33,193 bases of DNA from an uncultured Clostridia bacterium (GCA_947632225.1 CANROM010000004.1:1-33193); one strand, 5' to 3'; positions 25,622-33,029 are shown, numbered from the stretch's first letter. The notes: generated by a model from the sequence alone, not told the origin. Made by a program: numbers and translations.

Positions 25622-26007
25622 AAGAAAAATTAGATTTAATAGACACAATACTTAATGATGAAAATGCTTTAGATATATATATTAAAGATATTGAACAAGA
25701 AAATATAAAAACACCTAATAAGCTAAAAAACAATATTCTTAATTATATAACTAGTAAGCAAAATAATGTACAAAAGAAAAAGGTAAAAATGGTAGATATT
25801 CTAAAAATAGCTGCTTGTACTATTCTTTCTATACTTCTATGGGAAGCAATTCCTATGGACTCAATGGATAATATGAATCTATTTGACAAAGAAGTAAACG
25901 CAGAGTGTTCTCAAGACGAATCACTATTTTTAGATGCATCTAACTTATATAAAGAATTAAATCTATTTATGTTAAAACCATTAAATTCTGAAGGGAGAGA
26001 AGAATAA
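25618..26007 (+). CDS. Probable anti-sigma factor, single-pass membrane protein
   Basis: A 129-residue protein with about 60 cytosolic residues rich in charged helices (LIDTILNDENALDIYIKDIEQENIKTPNKLKNNI), one membrane helix (ILKIAACTILSILLWEAIP, about 61-79) and a short outer tail with little structure. No zinc HxxxCxxC motif is present. Small size, membrane anchoring and ATGA coupling to the ECF sigma gene are the usual marks of an anti-sigma. The call rests on this context, since no domain is recognised. Confidence 0.6.
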   Translation: MKEKLDLIDTILNDENALDIYIKDIEQENIKTPNKLKNNILNYITSKQNNVQKKKVKMVDILKIAACTILSILLWEAIPMDSMDNMNLFDKEVNAECSQDESLFLDASNLYKELNLFMLKPLNSEGREE

Positions 26008-26504
26008 TGAAAAAAAATCTATTTTTTACACTATGCTTTAGTTTATGTCCTGGTGCAGGACAAATGTATCAAGGATACATGAAAAGAGGTCTTTCAATTC
26101 TTATACTATTTGCAATTAGCTTTGCTATATTTGCAACAGTTGAAGTTCCATTTTTTGCTATTCCTCTACCAGTTATATTCATCTATAGCTTCTTTGATAC
26201 TTTTAATATTAGAAGCATACTTGGAACTGATGAGAAATTTGAGGATAAATACATATGGGAAACATCTGAAATACTAAAAACAAGCACTGCTACTAAGTCA
26301 TCAAGCATCAAGAAATTTATTGGAATTATACTAGTATTTGTAGGTGTTTACATACTAATATATAACACATTACCATCTATATTTAGAGCATTTGGTCTAA
26401 GTTATATAGCAAGATATCTAAATATTGCAGGATCATATTTAACTCCTATACTAATATCTGTACTATCTATATTCTTCGGTATGAAGATGATAATTAAAAA
26501 ATAA
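26007..26504 (+). CDS. TM2-like small membrane protein
   Basis: A 165-residue membrane protein with about four hydrophobic segments. The N-terminal CPGAGQMYQGYMKRG motif is the glycine-rich turn seen in TM2-type proteins (PGaGq.Y.G....G), followed by two helices. A short soluble linker and two further helices follow (FIGIILVFVGVYILIYN and YLTPILISVLSIFFGM). It overlaps the anti-sigma-like gene by one base (TAATG). Third gene of the ECF operon; function unknown. Confidence 0.6.
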   Translation: MKKNLFFTLCFSLCPGAGQMYQGYMKRGLSILILFAISFAIFATVEVPFFAIPLPVIFIYSFFDTFNIRSILGTDEKFEDKYIWETSEILKTSTATKSSSIKKFIGIILVFVGVYILIYNTLPSIFRAFGLSYIARYLNIAGSYLTPILISVLSIFFGMKMIIKK

Positions 26505-26518
26505 AAGGAGGTATAAAT

Positions 26519-27187
26519 ATGGAAAATAACAGAAAAGTCTTAATTGGAAGAAAAACATTAGGTCTAGCTCTCATATTATTTGGTATTACGTTAGTAGTTC
26601 AAACAATTTTTACAATGGATATTTTAAGATTTATACTTATGCTATGGCCAATTATAATTATAGCCATTGGAGTAGAAATCATATATTATTCTAACAAAGA
26701 GAATGTAACTGCTAAATACGATTTCTTAGGAATAATTCTTACAGGTCTTATAGTAGTATCTGGAATAGGATTTAGCATACTAAGTTACGGAGTAAACAAA
26801 ATATTATATAGCGACGATGCAAAAGAATATATTGCAATGCAGCAAGAACAAGACACTGATATATACTTTGGCTCTAAAATAAATATTATAAATTTAGATG
26901 ATAAGCCTATTAAATATAAAATTCTAGAAAGTAGTGCTTATGAAAAATCATCTAAAGTAATAGTACATTATACTATTAAAGATAGTTATAAAAGCAATAT
27001 ATTTGATCTTTTAAGTGGAACTTCTAATACAAATATTACAAGATATTTAAATGCATCTGAAGTTGATGGAGTCTTTGCAACACTAGAAATAGAACCTTTA
27101 CCTGATTTATACGATAGTGTTGAATTTATTATAACAACCACTTCAAAAGATTTGGTAAGTTTCCAAGGCAAATTTCAAAATATCTAA
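26519..27187 (+). CDS. LiaF/LiaI-like transmembrane protein
   Basis: A 222-residue protein with three N-terminal membrane helices (LGLALILFGITLVVQTIFTM, FILMLWPIIIIAIGVEIIYY, FLGIILTGLIVVSGIGFSIL). The 'L.LWPIIII.IG.EI' block is the signature of the LiaI-LiaF-like membrane region. The C-terminal 120 residues form an extracytoplasmic beta-rich domain. Such proteins often modulate envelope-stress regulators, which fits a place at the end of an ECF sigma operon. GGAGG precedes the ATG, and a terminator follows. The family call is by motif only. Confidence 0.7.
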   Translation: MENNRKVLIGRKTLGLALILFGITLVVQTIFTMDILRFILMLWPIIIIAIGVEIIYYSNKENVTAKYDFLGIILTGLIVVSGIGFSILSYGVNKILYSDDAKEYIAMQQEQDTDIYFGSKINIINLDDKPIKYKILESSAYEKSSKVIVHYTIKDSYKSNIFDLLSGTSNTNITRYLNASEVDGVFATLEIEPLPDLYDSVEFIITTTSKDLVSFQGKFQNI

Positions 27188-27197
27188 CTATACAACT

Positions 27198-27227
27198 GGA
27201 GGTAATTTTTTACCTCCTTATTTTTTT
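27198..27227. terminator. Terminator of the ECF operon
   Basis: Stem GGAGGTAA / TTACCTCC with a 4-nt T loop, followed by TTATTTTTTT on the plus strand. It abuts the stop of spmB on the other strand. Confidence 0.85.
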
Positions 27228-27714
27228 ATCCAGTAATGAGCTTTGAAATAATAACTGCAACTATAGCTGCAGTAAGATCTCCAATTAAACCACAAATAAT
27301 AACTATCTTCGTATCTTTAAGCTTAATTCTACTTGCCATAATTGATATTACATATAACGTCGTTTCTGTTGAAGCCATAAGAATAGATGCCACCATACCA
27401 ATAAATGTATCAGTTCCAAAATTTTTAAATATATCCACAATAATTGATGCTGATGCCCCTCCAGACAAAGGTTTCATAATAATTAGTGGGAGTAGATTTC
27501 CGTCCATTCCAAATAATGAAATATTACTTAGTATTTTTGTATCTTTTAAAAGCCCAGATATTATAGTTATGGCAAAAACATATGGAAAGATATTGTACGC
27601 AGTTTTTATGCCTTGAATTGCTCCTTCAATAAATAAATTATATACGTTTTTTCTTTCTAGTACTCCAAGTATTAGGACTACAAGTATGAATATTGGTACA
27701 AGGTAATTACTCAT
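27226..27714 (-). CDS. spmB: Spore maturation protein B
   Basis: A 162-residue polytopic membrane protein with the nucleoside-recognition (gate) domain shared by SpmA and SpmB: GAIQGIKTAYNIFPYVFAI near the N-terminus, PLSGGASASIIVDIFKNFG in the middle, and ASTETTLYVISI before the last helices. SpmA and SpmB are needed for full dehydration of the spore core in Bacillus and Clostridium. It overlaps spmA by about 8 bp, so the pair is coupled. Its presence marks a sporulating lineage, though not that the strain still sporulates. Confidence 0.92.
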   Translation of the reverse strand: MSNYLVPIFILVVLILGVLERKNVYNLFIEGAIQGIKTAYNIFPYVFAITIISGLLKDTKILSNISLFGMDGNLLPLIIMKPLSGGASASIIVDIFKNFGTDTFIGMVASILMASTETTLYVISIMASRIKLKDTKIVIICGLIGDLTAAIVAVIISKLITG

Positions 27715-28282
27715 AAAATCTCCAGATTAAATTTAAAGATATAAGTGCTACACTTAAAGATATAACTGATACTATTATTACTGGTATAATTATGGCACTT
27801 GGGTTTTGAGAGCCATAAAGCACTCTTAGTGATATCATACTTGTTGGAATTATTTGTAATGAAGATGTATTTAATAATATAAAAGTTGCCATAGATTTAT
27901 TTAGCTTTTTCTTATCTTTATTGCTTTTTTGAAGCTCTTCTATTCCATTTAAGCTATTGACTGTTGCAGCATTTCCCACTCCCATTATATTAGATGCTAA
28001 GTTTAAGCTTATATATTCTTTTGCTTTATCACTTACCTCGTCTTTTTTAAAAAGAAAAGAAAAAACACTATATAATTTTTTAGATATTTTACTTAATAAT
28101 TTTGTGTTAGACATAATATTAAAAATACCACTCCAAAATATTAACATGCTTGCTATTATACATATATTCTCAATAGCACCTTTTGCACTATTAGTTATAG
28201 ACTCAAGTACTATATTGGGGCTTAAAAATACACAAGAAAATATTACACATATAATAAATATGAAGCTGAAAATTATCGACAT
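27707..28282 (-). CDS. spmA: Spore maturation protein A
   Basis: A 191-residue membrane protein from the ATG at 28282, which has GAGGTG at proper spacing. The track start (GTG, three codons upstream) overlaps that ribosome site. Family landmarks are SAKGAIENICIIASMLIFWSG, LNLASNIMGVGNAATVNS and STSLQIIP-like LNTSSLQIIPTSM. It pairs with spmB downstream. Both have gate domains and probably form one transporter- or channel-like unit in the forespore or mother-cell membrane. SpmA is usually slightly longer than SpmB, as here. Confidence 0.92.
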   Translation of the reverse strand: MSIIFSFIFIICVIFSCVFLSPNIVLESITNSAKGAIENICIIASMLIFWSGIFNIMSNTKLLSKISKKLYSVFSFLFKKDEVSDKAKEYISLNLASNIMGVGNAATVNSLNGIEELQKSNKDKKKLNKSMATFILLNTSSLQIIPTSMISLRVLYGSQNPSAIIIPVIIVSVISLSVALISLNLIWRFYE

Positions 28283-28330
28283 TATCCACACCTCATTTAA
28301 TTATATGTTGTATTTTTTGAATAATACAGA

Positions 28331-28357
28331 AAAAAAGGTATACCATAGGTACACCTT
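28331..28357 (-). terminator. Terminator of the GNAT-like gene
   Basis: On the minus strand a 10-bp stem AAGGTGTACC / GGTATACCTT (one G-U pair, loop of 3) is followed by TTTTT. Because the G-U pair exists only in minus-strand RNA, it is directional. Confidence 0.8.
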
Positions 28358-28790
28358 ATTCCTCCTTTAATTCATATGAATATGCTACTTGTATCTTATT
28401 ATCAAGTTGTCTAGTTTTGCTTTCCACTCCTCCAGAAGATTCTAAAAGCTTTCTCATTTTATCATTACTCTCGTCACACCATACAATTAAATTTCTAAAG
28501 CCCTTTTCAAATAGCTCTTTTTTTGTATTTTCAATTACTTCAGAATTTATATAATCTTTATTCTTAATATTTCTTGTATATATACCATAAATTTCTGAGT
28601 CGTAATAGTCATCTTCTATCTCATCAGTGCCAAAAAAAGTGGCATTAAGTATATCGTTACTATCATTTTCATATACATATAAAAATTTACTTCCATTCTT
28701 TAAGTAATCTTTTATTTCATCTTTAGTAAAATTTAACTCTGGTATTTTCATTATCTTTTCTATATCTGCTATACTTGCTTTTCTATACAT
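28356..28790 (-). CDS. GNAT-like acetyltransferase family protein
   Basis: A 144-residue protein with a GNAT-like layout: N-terminal YRKASIADIEKIMKI helix entry, strands around KFLYVYENDSNDILNATFFG and EIYGIYTRN, helix INSEVIENTKKELFEKGFRNLIVWCDESNDKMRKLLESSGG, and a final strand. The acetyl-CoA loop (R/Q-x-x-G-x-G/A) is not clear; it would lie around RNIKNKDYIN, so the cofactor site may be altered. GAGGTGTGA precedes the ATG. Monocistronic upstream of spmA. Target unknown. Confidence 0.6.
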   Translation of the reverse strand: MYRKASIADIEKIMKIPELNFTKDEIKDYLKNGSKFLYVYENDSNDILNATFFGTDEIEDDYYDSEIYGIYTRNIKNKDYINSEVIENTKKELFEKGFRNLIVWCDESNDKMRKLLESSGGVESKTRQLDNKIQVAYSYELKEE

Positions 28791-28865
28791 ATCACACCTC
28801 TATATTTTTTGAAACTTATTAAATTATACGATTTTTTAAAAAATAAATCAATTGCTAATATAATA

Positions 28866-28893
28866 TTTAAAATAGCCAGCACTAAATGCTGGC
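28866..28893 (-). terminator. Terminator of tRNA-Arg(CCT)
   Basis: A 7-bp G/C-rich stem GCCAGCA / TGCTGGC with a 5-nt loop lies 6 nt beyond the tRNA 3' end, followed by TATTTTAAAT on the minus strand. Confidence 0.7.
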
Positions 28894-28898
28894 CTTTT

Positions 28899-28974
28899 TG
28901 GTGCTCCCGAGACGAATCGAACGTCCGACCAACGACTTAGGAGGTCGCTGCTCTATCCACTGAGCTACGGAAGC
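28899..28974 (-). tRNA. tRNA-Arg(CCT)
   Basis: A 76-nt cloverleaf on the minus strand with acceptor GCTTCCG / CGGGAGC, anticodon arm GCGAC-CTCCTAA-GTCGT, GTTCGATTC T-loop and encoded CCA. It reads AGG codons. Confidence 0.95.
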
Positions 28975-28982
28975 ATATACTT

Positions 28983-29010
28983 ATTATATCATTTTTATCC
29001 ATAAATTCAA
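28983..29010 (-). promoter_or_regulatory. Sigma-A promoter of tRNA-Arg(CCT)
   Basis: On the minus strand TTGAAT, 16 bp and TATAAT, with the -10 ending 9 nt before the tRNA 5' end. Confidence 0.7.
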
Positions 29011-29045
29011 TACTATATAGTATTTATTTTTACTTAAAATTATTG

Positions 29046-29051
29046 TATAAT
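29046..29051 (+). promoter_or_regulatory. -10 box very close to the tadA start
   Basis: TATAAT ends only 7 nt before the tadA GTG start codon, so transcription would begin at or next to it. The -35 at 17-bp spacing is poor (TTTATT). Confidence 0.45.
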
Positions 29052-29058
29052 ACTTACG

Positions 29059-29484
29059 GTGAATAAATTGAATGTATATCTAAAAAAAGCATATGAAGAA
29101 GCATTAAAAGCTTATGCAAAAAAAGAAGTTCCTGTAGGAGCGGTAATAGTTAAAGAAGGAAAAATCATTGCAAGAGCTCACAACTTAAGAGAGACTAAAA
29201 AAAATGCATTAGCTCATGCAGAAATAATGTGCATAAATAAAGCATGTAAAAAGTTAGGCTCATGGAGACTTGATGGCTGTGAAATGTATGTAACACTTCT
29301 ACCATGTCAAATGTGCCTTGGTGCTATTAAGCAATCTAGAATTCAGAAAGTATACTATGGTGCAACTGATTCAAAAAAAATCGAACCTGACATAGCAGAA
29401 GAAAATGAAATTTGCGAACTTATGTATAGCAATGAATGTTCAAAAATACTAAAAGATTTTTTTCAAGAGCTACGTAATAAGTAA
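29059..29484 (+). CDS. tadA: tRNA-specific adenosine deaminase TadA
   Basis: A 141-residue zinc deaminase that converts A34 of tRNA-Arg(ACG) to inosine. The zinc and catalytic residues are H and E in ALAHAEIMCI and two Cys in LLPCQMCLGAI. The usual TLEPCPMC here reads TLLPCQMC, losing the common Glu and Pro but keeping both Cys. GTG start: counting back from EVPVGAV, the N-terminus matches the length of B. subtilis TadA, so GTG is favoured. No ribosome site is seen upstream and the -10 box is immediately before, so the mRNA may be leaderless; a TTG three codons in, with GGTGA before it, is the alternative. A substrate tRNA-Arg(ACG) gene lies about 220 bp downstream. Confidence 0.93.
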   Translation: MNKLNVYLKKAYEEALKAYAKKEVPVGAVIVKEGKIIARAHNLRETKKNALAHAEIMCINKACKKLGSWRLDGCEMYVTLLPCQMCLGAIKQSRIQKVYYGATDSKKIEPDIAEENEICELMYSNECSKILKDFFQELRNK

Positions 29485-29491
29485 CAAAAGC

Positions 29492-29520
29492 TTGAAAAGT
29501 ATCTTAAACTAGTGTATAAT
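29492..29520 (+). promoter_or_regulatory. tRNA-Arg promoter now in front of a truncated tRNA
   Basis: TTGAAA, exactly 17 bp and TATAAT end 11 nt before the 5' end of the truncated tRNA-Arg. Read-through is the visible way to express the intact tRNA-Arg at 29701. Confidence 0.75.
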
Positions 29521-29531
29521 ATTAGTTGTAG

Positions 29532-29572
<41 letters not shown>

Positions 29573-29700
29573 ATATAACCAATACCTGTGCAACAGCTTG
29601 TGCCTCTAAGAATTTCTAGGAGTGTTCGCAAAACCTTTCCCAAGAAATTCCCAGAGAGAATAGTTTTGTTGATTTTTCTAAAAAAATCAAATTTATATAT

Positions 29701-29777
29701 GCACCCGTAGCTCAACTGGATAGAGTACCAAGCTACGAACTTGGGGGTTGCAGGTTCAAGTCCTGTCGGGTGTACCA
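29701..29777 (+). tRNA. tRNA-Arg(ACG)
   Basis: A 77-nt cloverleaf with acceptor GCACCCG / CGGGTGT, anticodon arm CCAAG-CTACGAA-CTTGG, GTTCAAGTC T-loop and encoded CCA. A34 is the TadA target. The gene abuts the integrase end of a mobile element. Confidence 0.95.
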
Positions 29778-29809
29778 AATCAAGGATTCCTACGATTCTT
29801 GATTTTTTT
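29778..29809 (+). terminator. Terminator of tRNA-Arg(ACG)
   Basis: A 10-bp stem AATCAAGGAT / ATTCTTGATT (one G-U) starts right after CCA and is followed by TTTTTTT. The tail overlaps the last codon positions of the convergent integrase gene. Confidence 0.8.
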
Positions 29810-31085
29810 ATTCCCATAATCTTTGTATTTCTCTTTTCTTTCTATCCAAAGAAATATGTATATAATATTGTTTTGTAGTATCAGAATCAGCGTGTCCCAT
29901 TAGCTCTTTAAGAACTACATCAGGTACTCCTTTTTCGCTACATAGTGTAGCAAAGCTATGTCTTAATCCATATACAGTACAATGTTCTAAATCGTATTTC
30001 TTCCTGAAAGTAGGCATTTTATTTGATAATCTTTCAGGAACATAAGGTCTGCCTTCAATATTCAAAAATACATAATCATCTTTCTTTAATTTTCTATGAG
30101 ATATAGCAAGTTCTTCAATTCTTTTATCTTTCATATCTTTAAGTATTTTTTTTATTCTTGGTCGCATAGGTATTTTTCTATAACTTTCTAAAGTTTTTAG
30201 CTCTCCATCTTCGTGTATATGATCTACTGGCTTAAAATTTTCATCATAAATAGTTTTTTCCTTATAAGCATTTTCAACAATTATAACTTCATTGTCAAAA
30301 TCTACACATTGCCATTTTAAACCACAACCTTCTTCAGGTCGCATTCCTGTTTGAAGTAAAGTAGCAAATAATAATACCCATTGTCTGCCATCTTGTTCCA
30401 TATAATCTAACCATACTTCTTGTCTTTCTTCAGTCAAATAACTTATTTCAGGTTTTCTCTTTTCAGGAAGTTCTGTATTTTCAATAGGATTTTCTTTAAT
30501 TAGTTTATTTTTCTTAGCATATTTCATTATTAGATTCATAACAACATAATCATCTCTAATAGTTTTAGGACTTCCTGTTCTCTCATCAATATATTTTTGA
30601 AACATCTCTTGTGTAATATCTTCAATGTTAGTTTCTCCAAAAGCAGGTATAAGATGATTTTTTAAAGGATAGATATAAGCATCGATTGTTTTAGGACTAA
30701 TATGTCTGCTTTTGTTAGGATCAGTTTGTTTTTGTTTATCTTTCAACCATTCACGAGTAACATTACAAAACTTGTTTCTTGCATTTACCTTTTCAATAGC
30801 TTTCCTTTTTTCTCCTGAATTCATATACTTATCAATATTTTTAATATTTCTAACTTTAGAAATATTGCCGTATCCCTCAGTTTGATTATTTACTCTATTA
30901 TATGTTTCAACAATAGCCTCTTGTAATCTTCTTATCGCCTCCTTATCTGATATAGAACTATACCTTGATAATGGTATGCTCTGAAAACCATCAATTTCTA
31001 GTGTTGTTCTAGCCTCGAAACCATTACCTTTTTTTCTAACACTAATTCCATTATATGTTTTTGTTTTTTGTTGTACTTTTACCAT
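29808..31085 (-). CDS. int: Tyrosine recombinase (Tn916/phage-type integrase)
   Basis: A site-specific recombinase of about 425 residues. The N-terminal AP2-like arm-binding part is [27 protein letters not shown], then a SAM-like core-binding domain (about 95-200), then the catalytic domain with the first Arg in [16 protein letters not shown], the RHSFA box ([15 protein letters not shown]), [13 protein letters not shown] carrying the late His and the nucleophilic Tyr, and the usual IQRLWE-like end. The ATG at 31085 is favoured: AGGAGG is 10 nt from it but only 1 nt from the track start at 31094. It is directly beside tRNA-Arg(ACG), its presumed attachment site. A hairpin with a U-tail separates it from the xis-like gene. 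Confidence 0.93.
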   Translation of the reverse strand: MVKVQQKTKTYNGISVRKKGNGFEARTTLEIDGFQSIPLSRYSSISDKEAIRRLQEAIVETYNRVNNQTEGYGNISKVRNIKNIDKYMNSGEKRKAIEKVNARNKFCNVTREWLKDKQKQTDPNKSRHISPKTIDAYIYPLKNHLIPAFGETNIEDITQEMFQKYIDERTGSPKTIRDDYVVMNLIMKYAKKNKLIKENPIENTELPEKRKPEISYLTEERQEVWLDYMEQDGRQWVLLFATLLQTGMRPEEGCGLKWQCVDFDNEVIIVENAYKEKTIYDENFKPVDHIHEDGELKTLESYRKIPMRPRIKKILKDMKDKRIEELAISHRKLKKDDYVFLNIEGRPYVPERLSNKMPTFRKKYDLEHCTVYGLRHSFATLCSEKGVPDVVLKELMGHADSDTTKQYYIHISLDRKKREIQRLWE

Positions 31086-31100
31086 TTTTATCATTCCTCC

Positions 31101-31170
31101 TAAAAAAAGAGGTTAAAATATAAACAGTCAAAATACCAAAAATGAACTTTGTTTATATTATAACACCTCT
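31101..31170 (-). terminator. Hairpin/attenuator between the excisionase-like gene and int
   Basis: On the minus strand AGAGGTGTTATAATATAAAC (31170-31151) and GTTTATATTTTAACCTCT (31125-31108) are near-perfect inverted repeats with a 25-nt loop, directly followed by TTTTTTT and then the AGGAGG of int. It should stop or slow transcription from xis into int, and its CCTCT arm could pair with the int ribosome site. A TATAAT inside the first arm may be a separate int promoter. Confidence 0.55.
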
Positions 31171-31202
31171 AATTTAAAAATCATAACCTTATATATAAAT
31201 AA

Positions 31203-31391
31203 TCAATAATCATATTTGCCATAGTTGTTAGAAAACCATTCAGGCAATTTTTCTTTATCTATTACTATTTTTCTTTTAAACTTAATACAAGGGAAATCAT
31301 CTAATTTTACTAATTCAAGCATTAAATTTCTTCCTATGCCTAACATTTTTCTTGCCTCATCTATACTAATTCCTATTTTTTCTTCTGCCAT
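31203..31391 (-). CDS. xis: Excisionase-like small DNA-binding protein
   Basis: A 62-residue protein with a MerR-like winged helix of the excisionase/HTH_17 type: ISIDEARKMLGIGRNLMLELVKLDDFPCIKFKRKIVIDKEKLPEWF. Size, fold and place directly before int match Tn916 Xis-like proteins, which direct Int towards excision. AAAGGTGG precedes the ATG. It overlaps the upstream 73-residue gene by 19 bp. Confidence 0.8.
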   Translation of the reverse strand: MAEEKIGISIDEARKMLGIGRNLMLELVKLDDFPCIKFKRKIVIDKEKLPEWFSNNYGKYDY

Positions 31392-31594
31392 ATAGCATTA
31401 CCACCTTTGTTAAGTATAGATTCAGCTTTTTTTGTAGCCTCTCTAGGAGAGTACAACTTCATAACTACTTCAATTTCTTCCCATAACATTTTTACATCAA
31501 GATCATTTGGAGCAACACCTAAAGTATCTAATGCAATTACAGCATAAGCCTTTGCTTGTTTTTTACTAACAGTTTTTACTTTATTTAATTCCAT
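31373..31594 (-). CDS. Small element protein of unknown function
   Basis: A 73-residue soluble helical protein (SKKQAKAYAVIALDTLGVAPNDLDVKMLWEEIEVVMKLYSPREATKKAESILNKGG). I do not recognise a family. AAGGAGG lies at good distance before the ATG, and its 3' end overlaps the excisionase-like gene, so both are made from one mRNA and it probably takes part in element regulation or excision. Confidence 0.65.
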   Translation of the reverse strand: MELNKVKTVSKKQAKAYAVIALDTLGVAPNDLDVKMLWEEIEVVMKLYSPREATKKAESILNKGGNAIWQKKK

Positions 31595-31965
31595 TTTAAA
31601 ATTCCTCCTTATAACTTTTTTTGATTAGTTACAAGTAGATTTAGTATCATCTACATAGGAATTGCACCTCTCCGTTATCAACCGAGCGACTTCTCAACTA
31701 ATGTTAAGCCAAGTCGAAGTATCATTATCACACTAATATAGATTATCGCCAACATAAACTTACCATTGTTTATTTTTTCCCTTGTTATAGTCGCTATTTA
31801 ATTAAAATTAACATTCGCCTTCTTGGAGCTACTTATATTAGTTAAAGTCTTGTAACTAATATATAAAATTTTCAATGTGCATAATCAATCAATTTTTTTG
31901 ATTAAACACATATACGAATTTTTTAAATGAATTGTCCCGAATATTTTAAATTTTCTTAAACATTT
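31595..31965 (-). promoter_or_regulatory. Structured non-coding leader of the xis-int region
   Basis: A 371-bp stretch with no ORF on either strand. It holds several inverted repeats: TATATTAGTTA (31834-31844) / TAACTAATATA (31853-31863), perfect 11 bp; CGACTT (31687-31692) / AAGTCG (31711-31716); and GTAGAT (31635-31640) / ATCTAC (31649-31654). On the minus strand GGAGAGG is followed 10 nt later by ATGTAG, a start codon directly followed by a stop. The 31660-31730 part is richer in G+C than its surroundings. It probably contains the promoter and control RNA for the downstream small genes, xis and int. Confidence 0.45.
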
Positions 31966-32169
31966 TTAAATTTTAAAGTTTTCAATAGCTTTTAAAATAC
32001 GATCTTCTATGTAATCTCTACATTCTTCACTATATTTGCCTAGCTTTTTTGAATTTTTAGAAATTAACTCATCAAACTCTAAAATAATTTCAAATTTAGC
32101 TTTCATATTTCCATTTACAGCCTTTTTTATAACCTCATAAAGTTCTTTATTATTCATATCTATTTTCAT
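31966..32169 (-). CDS. HTH_16-type conjugative-transposon regulatory protein
   Basis: A 67-residue protein (NKELYEVIKKAVNGNMKAKFEIILEFDELISKNSKKLGKYSEECRDYIEDRILKAIENF). It resembles the N-terminal sigma-region-2-like helix-turn-helix domain of Tn916-family elements, in which this small ORF lies beside a sigma-like ORF, as here. It overlaps the end of the sigma-like gene by 20 bp. Function by family is control of element transfer genes; the match is from pattern memory. Confidence 0.65.
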   Translation of the reverse strand: MKIDMNNKELYEVIKKAVNGNMKAKFEIILEFDELISKNSKKLGKYSEECRDYIEDRILKAIENFKI

Positions 32170-32404
32170 TGTTAAAATCCTCCATATTTGCTTTTATTTT
32201 TGCTTTTATAATACTTTTCTTATTTCTAACTGTCTTTTCTGTTAAATTCATTTTTATAGCAATTTCTGAATTTGATAATTCTTCTATGAATCCAAAATAT
32301 AAAATCTTTTTTTCATCATTACTTAATTTCTGTATGATTGATTTTAATTGATTATTTGAAACTATATTTTCTAATTTATCAGTTTCAATTTCTTCAGAAG
32401 GCAA
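32150..32404 (-). pseudogene. 3' part of a sigma-factor-like gene split by the IS200 element
   Basis: 84 residues from an apparent TTG that sits at the IS edge and is probably not a real start. The sequence contains a sigma region-4 helix-turn-helix (LSNDEKKILYFGFIEELSNSEIAIKMNLTEKTVRNKKSIIKAKI). The upstream part of the gene lies on the far side of the IS (33111-33193). Joining GTTTAT of that flank to TTGCCT here gives an open frame reading DIFVY-LPSEEIETDK. The family (Tn916-type sigma) is supported; whether this fragment is still made is unknown. Confidence 0.7.
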
Positions 32405-32413
32405 AATAAATTT

Positions 32414-32432
32414 CCACCAGCTTAGCTGGTGG
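32414..32432. repeat. Right-end hairpin of the IS200 element
   Basis: An 8-bp perfect stem CCACCAGC / GCTGGTGG with a 3-nt loop, about 9 bp inside the element edge downstream of tnpA. Such imperfect palindromes are recognised by TnpA as single-stranded hairpins. A short T-tract on the plus strand could also make it a terminator. Confidence 0.7.
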
Positions 32433-32483
32433 TTTTTCCTTTTCGGCTAAAAGCCTATACTACTGGCCTCCACTAAAGTGGCC

Positions 32484-33029
32484 TTTGCGACTGACATTTG
32501 CAATTGTCACTCGCTACCCTTTAAAAGGGTCTATTTGTTCTATTGTCATTTGATCACTTACTTGATCCTCTTTTAGTTGATTTGCTATGTATTCTTTTAT
32601 TTTTTTAGTATTTTTTCCTACTGTATCCACATAGTATCCTCTACACCAAAACTCTCTATTCCTATATTTATATCTCATATTTCCCCACTTGCTGTATATC
32701 ATTATGCTACTTTTTCCTTTTAAAAATCCCATTACACTTGCTACACTATATTTTGGTGGTATCTCAACTAACATATGTATGTGATCTGGACACACTTCTG
32801 CTTCTATTATTGTTATTCCTTTCCACTCACATAATTGTCTCAATATTTGTCCTATTTCTAATCTTTTTTCCTCATAAAATACTTTTCTTCTATATTTTGG
32901 TGCAAATACAACGTGGTACTTGCAATTCCACGTTGTATGTGCTAGACTTTGAATATTATTAATTTTGATATCTTTCATGTTAATGTTCCCCCTTCTCTAT
33001 ATATAATTTTGCTTATTGTCAGTCGCAAA
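32484..33029. repeat. 13-bp inverted repeat flanking tnpA
   Basis: TTTGCGACTGACA (32484-32496) and TGTCAGTCGCAAA (33017-33029) are perfect reverse complements on either side of tnpA. The left copy also folds locally with TGTCACTCGC (32505-32514) over the tnpA stop. The right copy is the loop side of the hairpin that covers the tnpA ribosome site. Confidence 0.7.
32514..32978 (-). CDS. tnpA: IS200/IS605-family transposase TnpA (Y1 HUH)
   Basis: A 154-residue single-strand transposase. HUH metal site in EVCPDHIHMLVEIPP near residue 65, N-terminal NCKYHVVFAPKYRRKVF, FLKGKSS helix, and the catalytic Tyr in WCRGYYVDTVGKNTKKIKEYI near residue 125. Full length for the family, no frameshift, so it looks active. 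AAGGGGG precedes the ATG, but that ribosome site lies in the arm of a long upstream hairpin, so expression should be kept low. Confidence 0.95.
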   Translation of the reverse strand: MKDIKINNIQSLAHTTWNCKYHVVFAPKYRRKVFYEEKRLEIGQILRQLCEWKGITIIEAEVCPDHIHMLVEIPPKYSVASVMGFLKGKSSIMIYSKWGNMRYKYRNREFWCRGYYVDTVGKNTKKIKEYIANQLKEDQVSDQMTIEQIDPFKG

